Shown here: positions 1 through 10,700 of the stretch, piece by piece
Layout of the letters: each line of letters opens with the position of its first letter
Numbering within the stretch: the stretch's first letter is position 1
NCBI RefSeq assembly: GCF_019703515.2
Contig: NC_059385.1
Location: 28,996,001 to 29,060,000, forward strand
Length of the DNA: 64,000 bases
Reading direction: 5' to 3'
From: Myxocyprinus asiaticus
Lineage: Eukaryota > Chordata > Actinopteri > Cypriniformes > Catostomidae
Notes under the pieces: generated by a model
Databases searched by the model: none
What the model was told of the DNA's origin: nothing
What the model saw: only the letters and a program-made list of their open reading frames with translations
Program-made: the position numbers and the translations under genes

Positions 1-81
1 TCTAGCCTTTAGTGGAGATATATTCAGAATCGAAGGCAGGCGGCAGCTTGAGAAATACCAAAGTGTTTAGCAGCCAAGCAC

Positions 82-177
82 CTTAATAGGGTAGACGACA
101 GCTTTGACTAATCGCTTGGCCGCCTCTAGGCCTATAATGTTGTCCCAGCGCACGTTGGGGTTTTGTAAATAGATATC
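82..177 (-). pseudogene. katnal2: katnal2 exon entering the AAA ATPase core, one codon short
   Basis: A 96-nt phase-0 exon reading [20 protein letters not shown] then [12 protein letters not shown], followed by gtgctt as donor. The KATNAL2 core at this point reads 'LVKEAVVYPI' as I know it, so the Glu codon between Lys and Ala is missing (near 102-104). This surface-helix residue is strongly conserved in the family. The nucleotide-binding P-loop exon would lie to the left of the window. Confidence 0.85.
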
Positions 178-263
178 CTTTACAGAGAGACAGGAGAGAA
201 AGTTGAAATGAAGTGCTTCAATAATACATGTTCCACCTTGTGTGCATGTATGTTTTTGTTTTG

Positions 264-266
<3 letters not shown>

Positions 267-340
<74 letters not shown>
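267..340. repeat. (CA)n microsatellite
   Basis: Uninterrupted ac dinucleotides over about 74 bases, just inside the katnal2 intron before the exon at 82-177. Open frames of Cys-Val repeats across it are artefacts. Confidence 0.95.
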
Positions 341-342
<2 letters not shown>

Positions 343-1036
343 CATCTAATAAAAGACTGTATACTGCTCTCTAGTGTTGAATAAATATGTTTGAATTGCA
401 CAATACTGTATGTTTTTTTAATAACAGAAATATTCCAGTTGTTCCACTTCACATTATACTTTACATAACAATAAGAGAAATATTCTTTTTGTCCTATGGT
501 ATTAATGAGTGATACCTGTAAAGAACACTTACGGGTCATATTTCACCCCAAAATCAAAAGAAAGACAAAAGAAATTACTGTGTATTTTGCATAACCCTAA
601 GGGCAAGAACATTTATTGCTATTTTCCAAAACATTAGGGCCCAAATAATTCACTTTTTTTCCCCTGCAATATATATATATATATTTATATTTTTCAGTTC
701 TAATTTTAATCTCACTATTTTTTTTTTCTTCATCTCAATTCTCATTAATGCAAAAGATAATTGTCATTCTCATTTAGTAACTTATTTATACATCATGGTG
801 GTATTTGTTGTATTTCCTTTAATTTATGCTAATTTTAACAACAACAAAAGTCCAGACAGGATGATTTTCAGTACTGTATTACAGTAATTGAGAATAATGA
901 CAATTACAAACAAAATCAGAAGCATCTGTAAACTTTACAGTAACAATAATTTGGGTGAAAATAATGTCAAAATGCAAAATAAATTCCTAAAATAGGCTTA
1001 CTTTTCTTTACACTAGAGGTGCTAAAACAACTGTGC

Positions 1037-1037
<1 letters not shown>

Positions 1038-1101
<64 letters not shown>
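1038..1101. repeat. (TA)n microsatellite
   Basis: An almost pure ta run of about 64 bases at the edge of the dispersed element that follows. Confidence 0.9.
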
Positions 1102-1105
<4 letters not shown>

Positions 1106-1113
1106 GTTTTTCA

Positions 1114-1975
1114 GATTAATCACGATCTTCATTCGAAAGATCTCGATATCGATTCTTAATCACTCGCATCTGCAACCAAATTTCACGCTATGTGACTAAA
1201 GTGAATATATTTGGCAACTGGCTGGTAAATGTTTGCATTTCACTCACCAGTAATTGTGTAGTGTAGTTGTGATGTGTTCAGCAGCGAGATCCTTTCACAT
1301 TGTGTTGAGAGTAAAAGTTGTTCCGTGTAATGTGTGTCCAAAGACGAGATCCACGTGACCCATTTGTCATTGAATAATGTCTCTTTTAATACCCTTTCTG
1401 TACTTTACAGTCAGCTGTTGATCAACAACAACTACAAAAAACAAACATTTAATTCTAATCATGCATCACACTGAGGTAAAGCCAATCAAGTCCTCTCTAG
1501 TTAACATGAGCTCATTTAAAGGCGCTGTTTACAGAAATTTCGTTTTTTGTTAAAGAGACAGTACCGGTTTTTGCACGTGTCCAACAAATTAATATAAATA
1601 CTTGTAAATAGTACAAATTATGCAATTTAACAATAAATTTATAACAAAAATAATATATGAATATAATATCTTATTTATTGATTGAATACATGGATTTGTT
1701 CATTTTTAAAAAGCCAAAATGTGACAAAAATGATGATATAGTAACAAAATATAATTAGTAAAATTAATATTTTCCTAATGTACCTAGTGTAAAGGTCCCC
1801 TGTATAATTAACAGCATTAGCTGGGAGATAATTTATTTTATATATAAGCAAAAAGGACATTATAACTGAAATAAACCCATATGAATCGATATTGAATCGA
1901 ATCGGAATCGAATCGAGAGCTTGCGAATCGGAATCTAATTGAATCGGGAAATCTGTATCAATAGCCAGCCCTACA
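1114..1975. mobile_element. Dispersed non-coding element, copy A
   Basis: Ends carry repeated 'gaatcgaatc' motifs and '...ctgtatcaatagccagccctac'. From about 1265 to 1975 the sequence is the reverse complement of 8004-8650. Shared landmarks are 'gagatcctttcac', 'gagacagtaccggttt' and 'aaggtcccctgtataatt'. No protein is encoded. It looks like a non-autonomous DNA transposon; the superfamily is not assigned. Confidence 0.65.
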
Positions 1976-2105
1976 TATTTTTCACTCTATTACTCACACA
2001 CTGCAATGTTATGATATCGAAACACTTTTACTATAACACATAATTTGAAAAATTCTTAATTTTTATGACCTTCATTTACACACTTACTACAACATGATTA
2101 GCTTG

Positions 2106-2290
2106 CGTGGTAGCTCACCTGATAGAGTGTTGGACATGAGATGATGAAAACAGTGTTGTTGCACTTGAGAATACAGTGTCATAGAAGCGACAAGAAATTA
2201 TGAGGTTCCTTCAGAAAATGTGCTTTCCATGTGGCATGTGCTTTTAGACCACTATCGGTTAGGTTTAGGTGTTGGTTAAGAGGGAGGACG
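2106..2290 (+). repeat. tRNA-derived SINE remnant
   Basis: 'gcgtggtagctcacctgata' followed by 'gagtgttggac' resembles a tRNA A-box head as in many fish SINEs. The B box is degraded. The body has no clear tail, so only a remnant is claimed. Confidence 0.4.
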
Positions 2291-2678
2291 TCTGTTTTGT
2301 GTTACTCATTTTATTTCAGATAACTATTGGTTAGGTTTAAGTTAAAGTTTTAGGTTGGGGAGGTACGTTTTACTCATTAAAACCTTCATCCAATATTCAC
2401 CTTAAAAACCTTGTCTGATTACGACATAATTTCACTCGCTTTTGGCGCCCCCGCTGGACATTTCACAGGAAAACCGCAGCCAAACGTGTAGTCAAGCACA
2501 TAATGTGTTGCCTCCGTCACGTAATTTTCATGAGATCAGGCTCTTTTGATTTGGGGGGTGAAATACATTTCAGACATGGTCTTGATGCTCTCCATATGTA
2601 TTCTATATGATCACTATATTCACCACAATATTCCTCCAAACTGCCCCAAAACAAAGAATTTCATAAACATTGACTTAC

Positions 2679-2755
2679 TCTGCAATAACAGTGGCAAGTT
2701 CTCTCATTTCACTATTCATCCCAATGAAGGCACTGATCTGTTTCATCAAACATTC
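2679..2755 (-). pseudogene. katnal2: katnal2 exon with 1-nt loss at its 3' end
   Basis: The exon reads ECLMKQISAFIGMNSEMREL then ATVIA, matching the KATNAL2 block 'FIGMNSEMRELAAVVSR'. Acceptor AG is at 2757-2756 and donor gtaag at 2678-2674. It is 77 nt long although the preceding exon ends in phase 0 and the following one starts in phase 0, so 78 nt is expected. The lost base lies in the last codon, before the donor ('gcaga' where 'gca aga' would restore Ala-Arg). Confidence 0.8.
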
Positions 2756-2872
2756 CTGTGAAAAGTAAAATACAGTATAACAATTCAGCTCTCAAGACTA
2801 TATAACTAAGTGTGAGAGTGCCACTGTGATTGAGAAATGCTTAACTGACCATGAAAACATCAGTGGACCTAC

Positions 2873-2968
2873 CAAGAAATCAGAGGCACAGGGCAAAATA
2901 TTGACAGTCTCATTAGTGGCACCTTTAACTGCATCTTGAATCAGATTTTTGTAATCAATCAGATGTCC
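2873..2968 (-). pseudogene. katnal2: katnal2 exon, 'LIQDAVKGATNE' block
   Basis: A 96-nt phase-0/phase-0 exon reading GHLIDYKNLIQDAVKGATNE and ending CASDFL. 'LIQDAVKGAT' is a recognisable KATNAL2 block just before the AAA module. Acceptor AG is at 2970-2969 and donor gtaggt at 2872-2867. No lesion is seen in this exon. Confidence 0.8.
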
Positions 2969-3074
2969 CTGAGAAGAAACAATTAATAACATATCATACA
3001 ACATAGAGAACACATATTTAGCTTTTATTTTATTTCATGCCTATAAATTAGTGTGCCAAAAATGTCTGAATTAC

Positions 3075-3173
3075 CTTTCTCATGAGTGTCCCCTCTTCTG
3101 TCCCATTCCTGATTATTGGAGACACTTTCAGGTCAAATTCTGATGCCTCTGCTGGGGACAGGTGCTCACTTTT
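3075..3173 (-). pseudogene. katnal2: katnal2 linker exon
   Basis: A 99-nt phase-0/phase-0 exon of 33 codons, starting KSEHLSPAEASEFDLKV and ending GTLMRK. Acceptor AG is at 3175-3174 and donor gtaat at 3074-3070. This linker region is poorly conserved, so it is assigned from its open frame, clean splice sites and place between recognised exons. Confidence 0.65.
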
Positions 3174-3984
3174 CTGGACAGATTAAGCAAAGTTAATCAA
3201 ATGGTGAAACTTCTTCAGTGTTTCATGTTCAGGATGTTAAAATGAAACATTGGATTTTGGTATACTGTGTGATTTTTGATATTACATGTGATGGTAATGA
3301 CATTTGTTTTTTACTTTTTTGGAGAAAAAGTTTGATAAGCCTAGGACTTGCTCAACAACAAGTTAAATAAGGGTCAATTAACTTTAAAACTAAAAAAAAA
3401 AAAAAAAAAAAGAAAATAGAAACTTTGTTCCTGAATTACAATTCTCGAATACTAACCAGTTAATACAGCTACTATAAGATTATAATGCAAAAATCTAAAA
3501 AATTTGTAGCATTTCCAATTTTTGATTGATACTTTGCTGCCTTAAATGAAACATTCTTCTCTGTCACTTAACAAAATAACCAAATATAAACTTAAAAAAT
3601 TGGGAAAACTTCAATTATTCTCTGAAATGCTTTGCATGATGGTAATGACAGCAGTTTTGGAAAATGTATGACTTTCTAAGTTCTTAGGAAAAAAGTGCAA
3701 AGTAGAAGTTCCCTGATTTTAACTCTTTTTATAAATCATTACCGAGGGAAAGTTAAAAAAAAGTGTAGGTAGTGGACAAGGCCAGAATAGAAAAAAAGTT
3801 AAAAAATAATTTCAAAACTGTTAAAATAAGGAAAATGTAATTAAGGACTCGAAATAAAGAGTTTAAATTATAATCTATCCTTTAAAATAAGAATGACTGT
3901 TCTGTGGAAAGAGCTTTTTTTCCTGTTAAAATCAAAGGGAAATATTCACCCTATATAACGTTTATTTGATTTTAAGAGACTTAC

Positions 3985-4056
3985 ACTGCTGGATTTACAT
4001 TGGATGGAGTTGATTCTTGGGAGTGTCTGACTGGTAGATGAAGATGTCTTATGAAT
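3985..4056 (-). pseudogene. katnal2: katnal2 linker exon, 5' limit uncertain
   Basis: The frame reads TSQTLPRINSIQCKSSS, then donor gtaagt at 3984-3979, phase 0. The 'LPRIN' stretch resembles 'LPKIN' in the KATNAL2 linker. The acceptor is unclear; 'cataag' just upstream is one candidate. Identification rests on this short match, on position between two clear katnal2 exons, and on the compatible donor phase. Confidence 0.55.
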
Positions 4057-4214
4057 GATGTGAATGCAAACAGCACAGATACACATGCATAGTGAATACA
4101 AGTAAGTTATATGGACCTTTTTGCAGCACAAAGCAATGGGTAACCCTTAATAATAAATTTTCTTAAGAACAATAACAAACATTATTTCACAATATTATAA
4201 TTATTTTCTCAAAT

Positions 4215-4218
<4 letters not shown>

Positions 4219-4280
<62 letters not shown>

Positions 4281-4417
4281 GAGACACATATTTTTTAATA
4301 TAGATTATAATATATATTAAAACTATTGATAAAATGATTGTATTAAATGTATAGAATATACCAATGAATATAAAATAGAATATAAATAGAAATATTTTTA
4401 TATTATATATTTTTTAT

Positions 4418-4455
<38 letters not shown>
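4219..4455. repeat. Two (TA)n tracts flanking A+T-rich sequence
   Basis: Pure ta runs occur at about 4219-4274 and 4423-4455, separated by A/T-only sequence. The second ends only a few bases from the donor of the katnal2 exon at 4463. Confidence 0.9.
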
Positions 4456-4459
<4 letters not shown>

Positions 4460-4462
4460 CAC

Positions 4463-4628
4463 CTTGTCCTGGCAGTTTCTTTTTCAGTTTTGTATATTTC
4501 TGAGACTTTATGAAATAATAACTCTCATATTCCATGAGAACGGTGTCCAGGTCAACATTATCACGCCCTTAAAATGGCATAAAACAAAACTGCTTTCTTT
4601 TTCTAATGCTTTCGCTGCATCCACAGAC
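4463..4628 (-). pseudogene. katnal2: katnal2 exon with internal 1-nt frame break
   Basis: The exon is 166 nt, with acceptor AG at 4630-4629 and donor gtgag at 4462-4458. The first part reads SVDAAKALEKESSFVL in the frame set by the previous exon. The second part reads [19 protein letters not shown] in the frame shifted by one base. Both halves align with adjacent parts of KATNAL2 (about residues 'IDTANALEQET' and '[17 protein letters not shown]'). The switch falls in 'aagggcgt' (4570-4563), as if one base of the G run were lost. Read straight through, the frame meets a stop shortly after. Confidence 0.85.
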
Positions 4629-4724
4629 CTGTGCAGTCAGAAGAAAGTTCATTTATTAAAGTATTTATTATTGCTTCATGAACCTTTGAAATGTGTTATT
4701 TTAGTTTTTTTTTTTTTATCTCAC

Positions 4725-4792
4725 CCCTTCTCCAGTAAATGATGATAAATTAAAACCAGCAAATTTATCCTCGTTTCTGTTCTTAGTTCATC
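4725..4792 (-). pseudogene. katnal2: katnal2 exon with LisH motif
   Basis: This is a 68-nt exon with acceptor AG at 4794-4793 and donor gtgag at 4724-4720. It reads DELRTETRINLLVLIYHHLL-EKG, matching the KATNAL2 LisH start (EMRTEARRKNLLILISHYL in the human protein as I recall it). One codon is missing between 'ETR' and 'NLL' relative to that. It ends in phase 2, which matches the single base supplied by the next exon. Confidence 0.8.
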
Positions 4793-5454
4793 CTGAGAAG
4801 AAAAATAATCTGTGATCAGTGTATATAAAACAAATATATAAATAAACTAAATTTGCCATTTGTTTTTATTTATTTTTGTAGCTATCTGTAGTAACAATGG
4901 TATTTTGGTTTCATTTTAAATAATTTGGAAAATTAAAGGAAACTTCTCCATTTTTATTCAAACTATGACATTTGTTACAACCTTTTTTTAATAACTATGA
5001 TATAGTTCTAGTTTCTAAATGTGCCGACTATTTATTTATTTTATTTTTTTATATAACAAACATAATTTCATAATAAATAAATAAAAATCATAGAAAATAC
5101 CATCATTTGTTTTATAGAACCCATAGTGTATGGTTTTATCTCTGGGTTATCCTGCTTAACCCTTGTGCATCAATAAAAAAAAGGTACTCAGAGGTCCTTA
5201 AGGACAAAAATGTCCACATCAAAAAACTGCCATAATAATATTATATATGAATATAATTTTCCACTTTCAATGAGCTAATTTTTTTAACAAACATCGGTCC
5301 TGATCATAACTACCAAATATTCATTCATTTTCAGGATTTTAACCCTTTAAATGCCACTGTTTTTTACACATACACACACACTTCTCAATACACACATACA
5401 AAACACACTCTGACATCCAAACCAACACACCCACAATTTTAGCTGCATCATTTA

Positions 5455-5850
5455 TTCAATTGGCCTGCAGTGCTCTATAATACAGCAAACAGAAATATGC
5501 CAGACGTGCTGATTTGAGTATTTCTGTAACTGCTGATCTCCTGGGATTTTCACACACAACAGTCTCTAGAGTTTACTCAAAATGATGCCAAAAACAAAAA
5601 CATCCAGTGAGCGGCAGTTCTGTGGACGGAAATGCCTTGTTTGATGAGAGAGTTCAACTGAGAATGGCCAGACAGGTTCAAACTGACAAAGTCAACGGTA
5701 ACTCAGATAACCGCTCTGTACAATTGTGGTGAGGAGACTATCATTTCAGAATGCTATTCTGAGATGTGGGCTGGCGATATTTTGGCAGCATGAGGGGGAC
5801 CTACACAATATTAGACAGGCGGTTTTAATATCGCTGATCAATGTATATAA
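5455..5850 (+). mobile_element. Internally deleted Tc1/mariner remnant
   Basis: Translated in pieces it reads LLISWDF..., 'AVLWTE' and 'RMARQVQTDKVNGNSDN'. This corresponds to the helix-turn-helix region of a Tc1-type transposase ('RVYSEW', 'QFCGRK', 'RMARLVQ' in intact relatives). It then jumps directly to a 3' end with 'agggggacctacacaatatt' and 'gcggttttaata'. The DDE catalytic core is missing, so it is a short deletion derivative. Boundaries are approximate. Confidence 0.65.
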
Positions 5851-6287
5851 ATTAATCATATAAAAAATAAAATAAAATAATAATAATACTAATCTTACCC
5901 TTAATGGCACACCATTTCTTAAGACTTTTTAAAAACAGTATAAACCTTTTTAATGTCAATTTTTCCTGTTAAATTATTCTAATGTATTAATAAAATAAGT
6001 GATAAAAAAAACCCCTCAAACATAAAACATGTCAATTAGCTATTTAAATGTATGCTCATATATCAATAATTACAAATATTAGATAGCCATACCCTTACAA
6101 AAATGTACCTTGTACTAAATTTAACTAGTTATTCCTACTAATGTAAAACTGTGGTAACTTGGTGCCACGAGTGACATAAACCTATTTTTAAAGCTTCTTT
6201 CACTGTTTGAAATAAATCCCATTTTTTTATTTTTTATTATTATTAATGATAATTAATAATAATGAATGATTTCACATTATTAAAAGG

Positions 6288-6916
6288 TATAGCTTGCCCA
6301 AAAATGAAAATTCTCTCAGTATTTACTTTCGCTCATACCATCCCAGATGTGTATGTCTTTCCTTCTTCTGCAGAACACAACTGAAGATTTTTAGAAGAAT
6401 ATCTCAGCTCAGTAGTTCTAAGTGAATGGTGACCAAAACTTTAAAGCTCCAAAAAGCACATAGAGGCAGCATAAAAGTAATCCACAAAATTCCAGTGGTT
6501 TAATCAATGTCTTCAGAAGTGATATGATAGGTGTGGGTGAGAAACAGATCAATATTTAAGTCCTTATTTTACTATAAATTCTCTTCCCTGCCAAGTAGGT
6601 GGCAATATGCACAAAGAATGCAAATCACCAAATTTTTTTTATACGTTTCTAACACACCTATCATATCACTTCTGAAGACATCGATTAACCCACTGGAGTC
6701 ATATGGATTACTTTTATGCTGCATTGATGTGCTTTTTGGAGCTTCAAAGTTTTGTTTACCATTCACTTGCATTGTACGGACCTACAGAGCGGAGATATTC
6801 TTCTAAAAATCTTCATTTGTGTTCTGCAGAAGAAAGAAAGTCAAACACATCTGGGATGGCATGAGAGTGAGTAAATAATGAGATAATTTTCATTTTTGGG
6901 TGAACTATCCCTTTAA
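6288..6916. mobile_element. Foldback (long inverted-repeat) MITE, Angel-like
   Basis: The left arm starts 'cttgcccaaaaatgaaaatt' and the right arm ends 'tgggtgaactatccctttaa'. The arms pair over roughly 200 bases each, including 'cttcttctgcagaacaca', 'gaagatttttagaagaatat' and 'atgatatgataggtg'-type blocks. The two ORFs on opposite strands here are shadows of the palindrome. A relative occurs at 43098-43530. The family name is from memory of cyprinid MITEs and is tentative. Confidence 0.75.
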
Positions 6917-7200
6917 CAATTGCTTTAGTATCTACAGTTACCATGATAGCATTGTTTGGGTATGTTCAAAACCCTATTTGACTAATACAAAACAGAAGAC
7001 ATAAGAAGAGCAAAAGAATCATATATAACAAAAGACAAACCAATTAAAAAACGTATTCAACAATATGGTTTATTCTAAAGAGGCTGAACAGGGAGAAAAT
7101 GTTGGACAGTAAACGTATCTGTTCTGAAAAATAAAGCAACAGTATTTACATTATATTAAAGGTGCAAAGAATGGGATCTCAAAATAGAGCAAACTCTCCT

Positions 7201-7206
7201 TTTATT
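7201..7206 (-). terminator. sigmar1: Candidate sigmar1 polyadenylation signal
   Basis: AATAAA on the minus strand about 300 bases after the stop codon. A second AATAAA lies near 7069-7074. Which is used cannot be told from sequence alone. Confidence 0.35.
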
Positions 7207-7506
7207 CTTTTATCCATACCTCGTTTTAACCGTTTCTGGACAGTATTGTGCTGCTAAAACAATGTCAGATCACACACACATATTTTTCCCCCAAAACCAG
7301 CCACTGTATTTGACATTTCACTTTAACAAAAGACATTTGATTAACATTTTGTACAGTAGGGAAAATAAAACGTTCTTAGTTGGAATAGTTACATTAAGGG
7401 CTTTCCAATTTAACACATCGGCCTTCCATTTACAAAGGAAAGGGCTACCATCGTGATCAATTATCCAAATAACAAAAGGACATGAGACAAAACATAGTGT
7501 GGTTTT

Positions 7507-7736
7507 TCAGAGGACGCCAGCTTCAGTTAAGCAAGTACTTGCCTCAAGGAGCATACTCTTCAAGTAAACACGTACAGTATAAAATAGTGTTACAAAGTCC
7601 TGGGTGCTGAAGACCGTGTCAGCTAAAGCGAAGCCCAATGTGGAGGGAATGAATCCTCGGCCGTATTCCACCATCCACGTGCCAGCGCTCCACTGGACTG
7701 AGGTAGCCTCTCCCACTGCATGCACTATAGTGTCAC
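7507..7736 (-). CDS. sigmar1: sigmar1 coding exon 4 with stop
   Basis: Reads [19 protein letters not shown], 'TWMVEYGRG', '[19 protein letters not shown]' and ends TEAGVL-stop at 7509-7507. Acceptor AG is at 7738-7737. It holds the Glu equivalent to human Glu172 and the C-terminal membrane-associated helices. Confidence 0.95.
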
Positions 7737-10700
7737 CTGCAATTGCGATGGAAAACTCCACATATTTAAGTAAGAATTGAGAACACTTAAAGGAAGTTCA
7801 TCCAAAAATGAAGACATCATTTACTCAACTTTTTTTCAAAACCTGTTTGACTTTCTTTCTGTCTTACATGGAATACAAAAAGAGATATTTTGAAGAATGT
7901 ACTGACTGCCCTTTTTCATGTAATAAAAGTAAATGGGGACTGAGGCTGTTGAGTTCCAAAATGACAAAAAAGCACCATAAAAGTATTTCTCGTAAAAAGG
8001 GCTAGGTTTTGATACAGATTTCCCGATTTGATTCGATCTGATTCACAAGATCTCGATTAGATTCAGATTTGTATGGGTATATTTCATTATAATTTCCATT
8101 TTACTTACATATTAAAGAAATGAAATCAATGTATAAATAATAGCTAATGCTATTAATTATACAGGGGACCTTCTAAATGAGCACATTACTAAAATATTAA
8201 TTTTATAAATTATATTTTAGATTTTTTTAAATGTACAAATCCATGTATCCCATCAATAAATATGATTTTATATTGCATATATTATATTTAGTTACATCTT
8301 TATTGTTTAATGCATAATTTATATTATTTACAAGTATTTACATTGATTTGTAGAACATAAGCTAAAACCGGTACTGTCTCTTTAAGAAAACTGGCAGTTC
8401 TGTAAATGAGCACATATTAACTAGAGAGAACTCAAATGGCTTCTTTACCTCATCAGTGCTATACGTGATATTTTCATGTTTTGTTGTTTTTGTTTAACAA
8501 TTGACAGTGAAGAACAGAAAGGATATTAAAAGAGACATTATTCGATGACAATTGGATTGCGTCTCTTATTTGGACACACATTACACAAAATTAGTCAAAC
8601 TAAAATTTTACCCTCAACACGCAGTGAAAGGATCTTGATTCATTCAAATTACCTGTTGTGTTCCTTGAAATAAAGCCATACAGGTTAGGAACGACATGAT
8701 TGTGAGTACATGATGACATAATTTTCAGTTTCTTTTGTCTACTCTCCCTTTAAGGTGCTTGATGTGAACTCATGTTTGATATACCTGGATAGTAAGTTTC
8801 ACTTTTAGTCGTTCCCTCTTTCCATTGCCTGAACGTTCCAGAAATGATGGTGTCTGATATTTCCGCCCAGTAACGGCCTAAAAGAGATACATGTGAAAAG
8901 TGAGTGGACATTCAAGCACGCTAAATAGTCATATGCATAGCTGCTTGATAACTGAGGGTGTCAACATTAAAAGAACAGGCAAAAAAAAAGCAAGCAAATA
9001 GAATTCTGAGGGTGTTCAGAAAAGATGTTCAATTTGTAAATGAATCATTATTTTGAACAGGTTCTTTTTAATGATTTGTTTGAACAAATTTGAAAAAGTG
9101 TTTATAAATCACTAAACTGTTAAGGAGAACTTTGTTTTGGATTCAAATTGTGATGTGATCATATATTTCATTGCAATACCTTAAAACGAGCCATATGAAT
9201 GAGCCAGTTTACTAAAATGAATCATATTCTTAATATTAGTACTATTGCTACAACAACACTGCATTCATGAAACAATTGTCTGCATCTCTGCATCTCTGAG
9301 TGGGTTACCTGAATGTCCTCCTGTGTCCACTGCAGTACCGAATAGCAGCACATACTCTGTAAGTGATGCATGCAGCAGACACATGGACCCCATCCACCCG
9401 CCGGCATTCACAAACACCCATTGCAGGTCCTCATCAGGCAGGATGTGGCCCGGATATCTCTTACGCAGCTCCACGACCACTTTAGCGAAGGCTTGCTCGT
9501 GATCCTGACCTATGACACACCGAGAGAGACAGTTCAGACATCTCTGTAGCAGGTTAAAGGAATTGTTCACCCAAAAATGAACATTCTGACATCATTTACT
9601 CAACATAATGTTGTTCCAAGCATATGCTATGATTTTGTCAGAACACAAAGGATGAATTTTACGCTGCTCTTTTCTATACACAACAATTTATAGTAACTGT
9701 GTCTGTCAAGCTCCATAAAGAACAAAAAACACTATAACAGCATCATAAACATAGGCCATACAACATGTGCACTATATTCTAAGTCTTCTGAAGTCAAATA
9801 ATACATTTGTGTGAAGAATTAAATTTAAGCTGTTATTTGGGTCAATGACGTGACACTTTTTTAAAATTAAATTATTAAAAAATACATTAAAAAAGCAATT
9901 CACACAAAATAATTACTTGAGTACACCTTTACTATGATGGACATGTTTTCAAAGTCATTTATTTCTGCGGCTTAAAGTAAAAACAAAAAATGTCTAAGTG
10001 GTGTACCTGCCTGGAGACAGTAAAAACAAAATAATGTCTCATTAAAAGCTGAAATTCTTTAAAAAAAATAAATAAATGTTGGCATAAGTAATTTGGAATA
10101 TATGTTTTTTATAATTATTTTCTAAAAAAAAAAAAAAAAAAAAAGAAGAAAAAGAAAACAATTTTGTTTTAAAATATTATAAATATTTAATATTATACTT
10201 TTTACATAATAATAATAATAATAATAACAATTTTACAATGTTATTAATATATTAATGTTTGGAAAAATGTTGTCCATCAAATCAAAGTCAGGTGGTGAAT
10301 CAGGTGAAGGACCCTTTAGGACCCTTTACACAAAAATTATTTTAGCCTATTTTTAGGACCTATGCACTTCAACTTCATAACAAAATTCCATAAAATTAAA
10401 TTGTGTAATGTTTAACAAAATTACATTAATAAAACTTAAAATATTTAGTTTTTTTTAAATTGTATTTTATTAAAGATTACTCAATTTGATGGAATTTTGT
10501 AATGAAACTGAAATATGTAACTCTTAAAATCAAATTATTCTGATATTTTAACATTTTTATGAGAAGGCCATTTTGGAAGGTCAAATGGTAAAACTTGATT
10601 TTCATGAGATTTGTAAAAATAAAAAATAAAAAAATCATACAATTTTGATTATTCATGATTTTTGAAAACTTTTTTTTTCTTTATTTCTGAAAAATGTATG

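Larger units (their letters stand above)
191..2672. other. katnal2 intron with simple repeats and dispersed elements
   Basis: There is no exon here. It holds the (CA)n tract at 267-340, the (TA)n tract at 1038-1101, a 700-900-bp dispersed element (about 1114-1975) and a tRNA-SINE-like scrap near 2106. The remainder is A+T-rich sequence in which I see no gene. Confidence 0.6.
82..4792 (-). pseudogene. katnal2: katnal2 (katanin p60-like A-like 2), damaged partial gene
   Basis: KATNAL2 is a katanin-like AAA ATPase with an N-terminal LisH domain, a family tied to microtubule severing. Six exons are readable on the minus strand in gene order: 4792-4725, 4628-4463, about 4056-3985, 3173-3075, 2968-2873, 2755-2679 and 177-82 (seven blocks; the third has an uncertain start). 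Together they cover the LisH helix, the linker and the first part of the AAA core up to 'VVYPIK'. The Walker motifs would lie beyond the left edge. The first coding exon was not found. Lesions: a 1-nt loss near 4566-4568, a 77-nt exon between phase-0 neighbours, and missing codons in the 4725-4792 and 82-177 exons. The gene lies downstream of sigmar1 in the same orientation. Family identity is secure. Pseudogene status is likely but could partly reflect sequence errors. Confidence 0.8.
4793..7506. other. Interval between katnal2 exon and sigmar1, mostly repeats
   Basis: It contains A+T-rich unique sequence, a Tc1 transposase remnant (5455-5850) and a large foldback element (6288-6916). The missing first katnal2 coding exon should lie here if it is retained; I could not find it. 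The 3' untranslated region of sigmar1 occupies the right part. Confidence 0.5.

Noticed and set aside
67..539. Cys-Val repeat proteins on the minus strand
   Set aside because: Translation of a (CA)n microsatellite. Only the C-terminal part of one frame is real, as the katnal2 exon.
6531..6806. 91-codon ORF with an antisense 66-codon ORF
   Set aside because: Both lie in the palindromic MITE and are mirror products of it.
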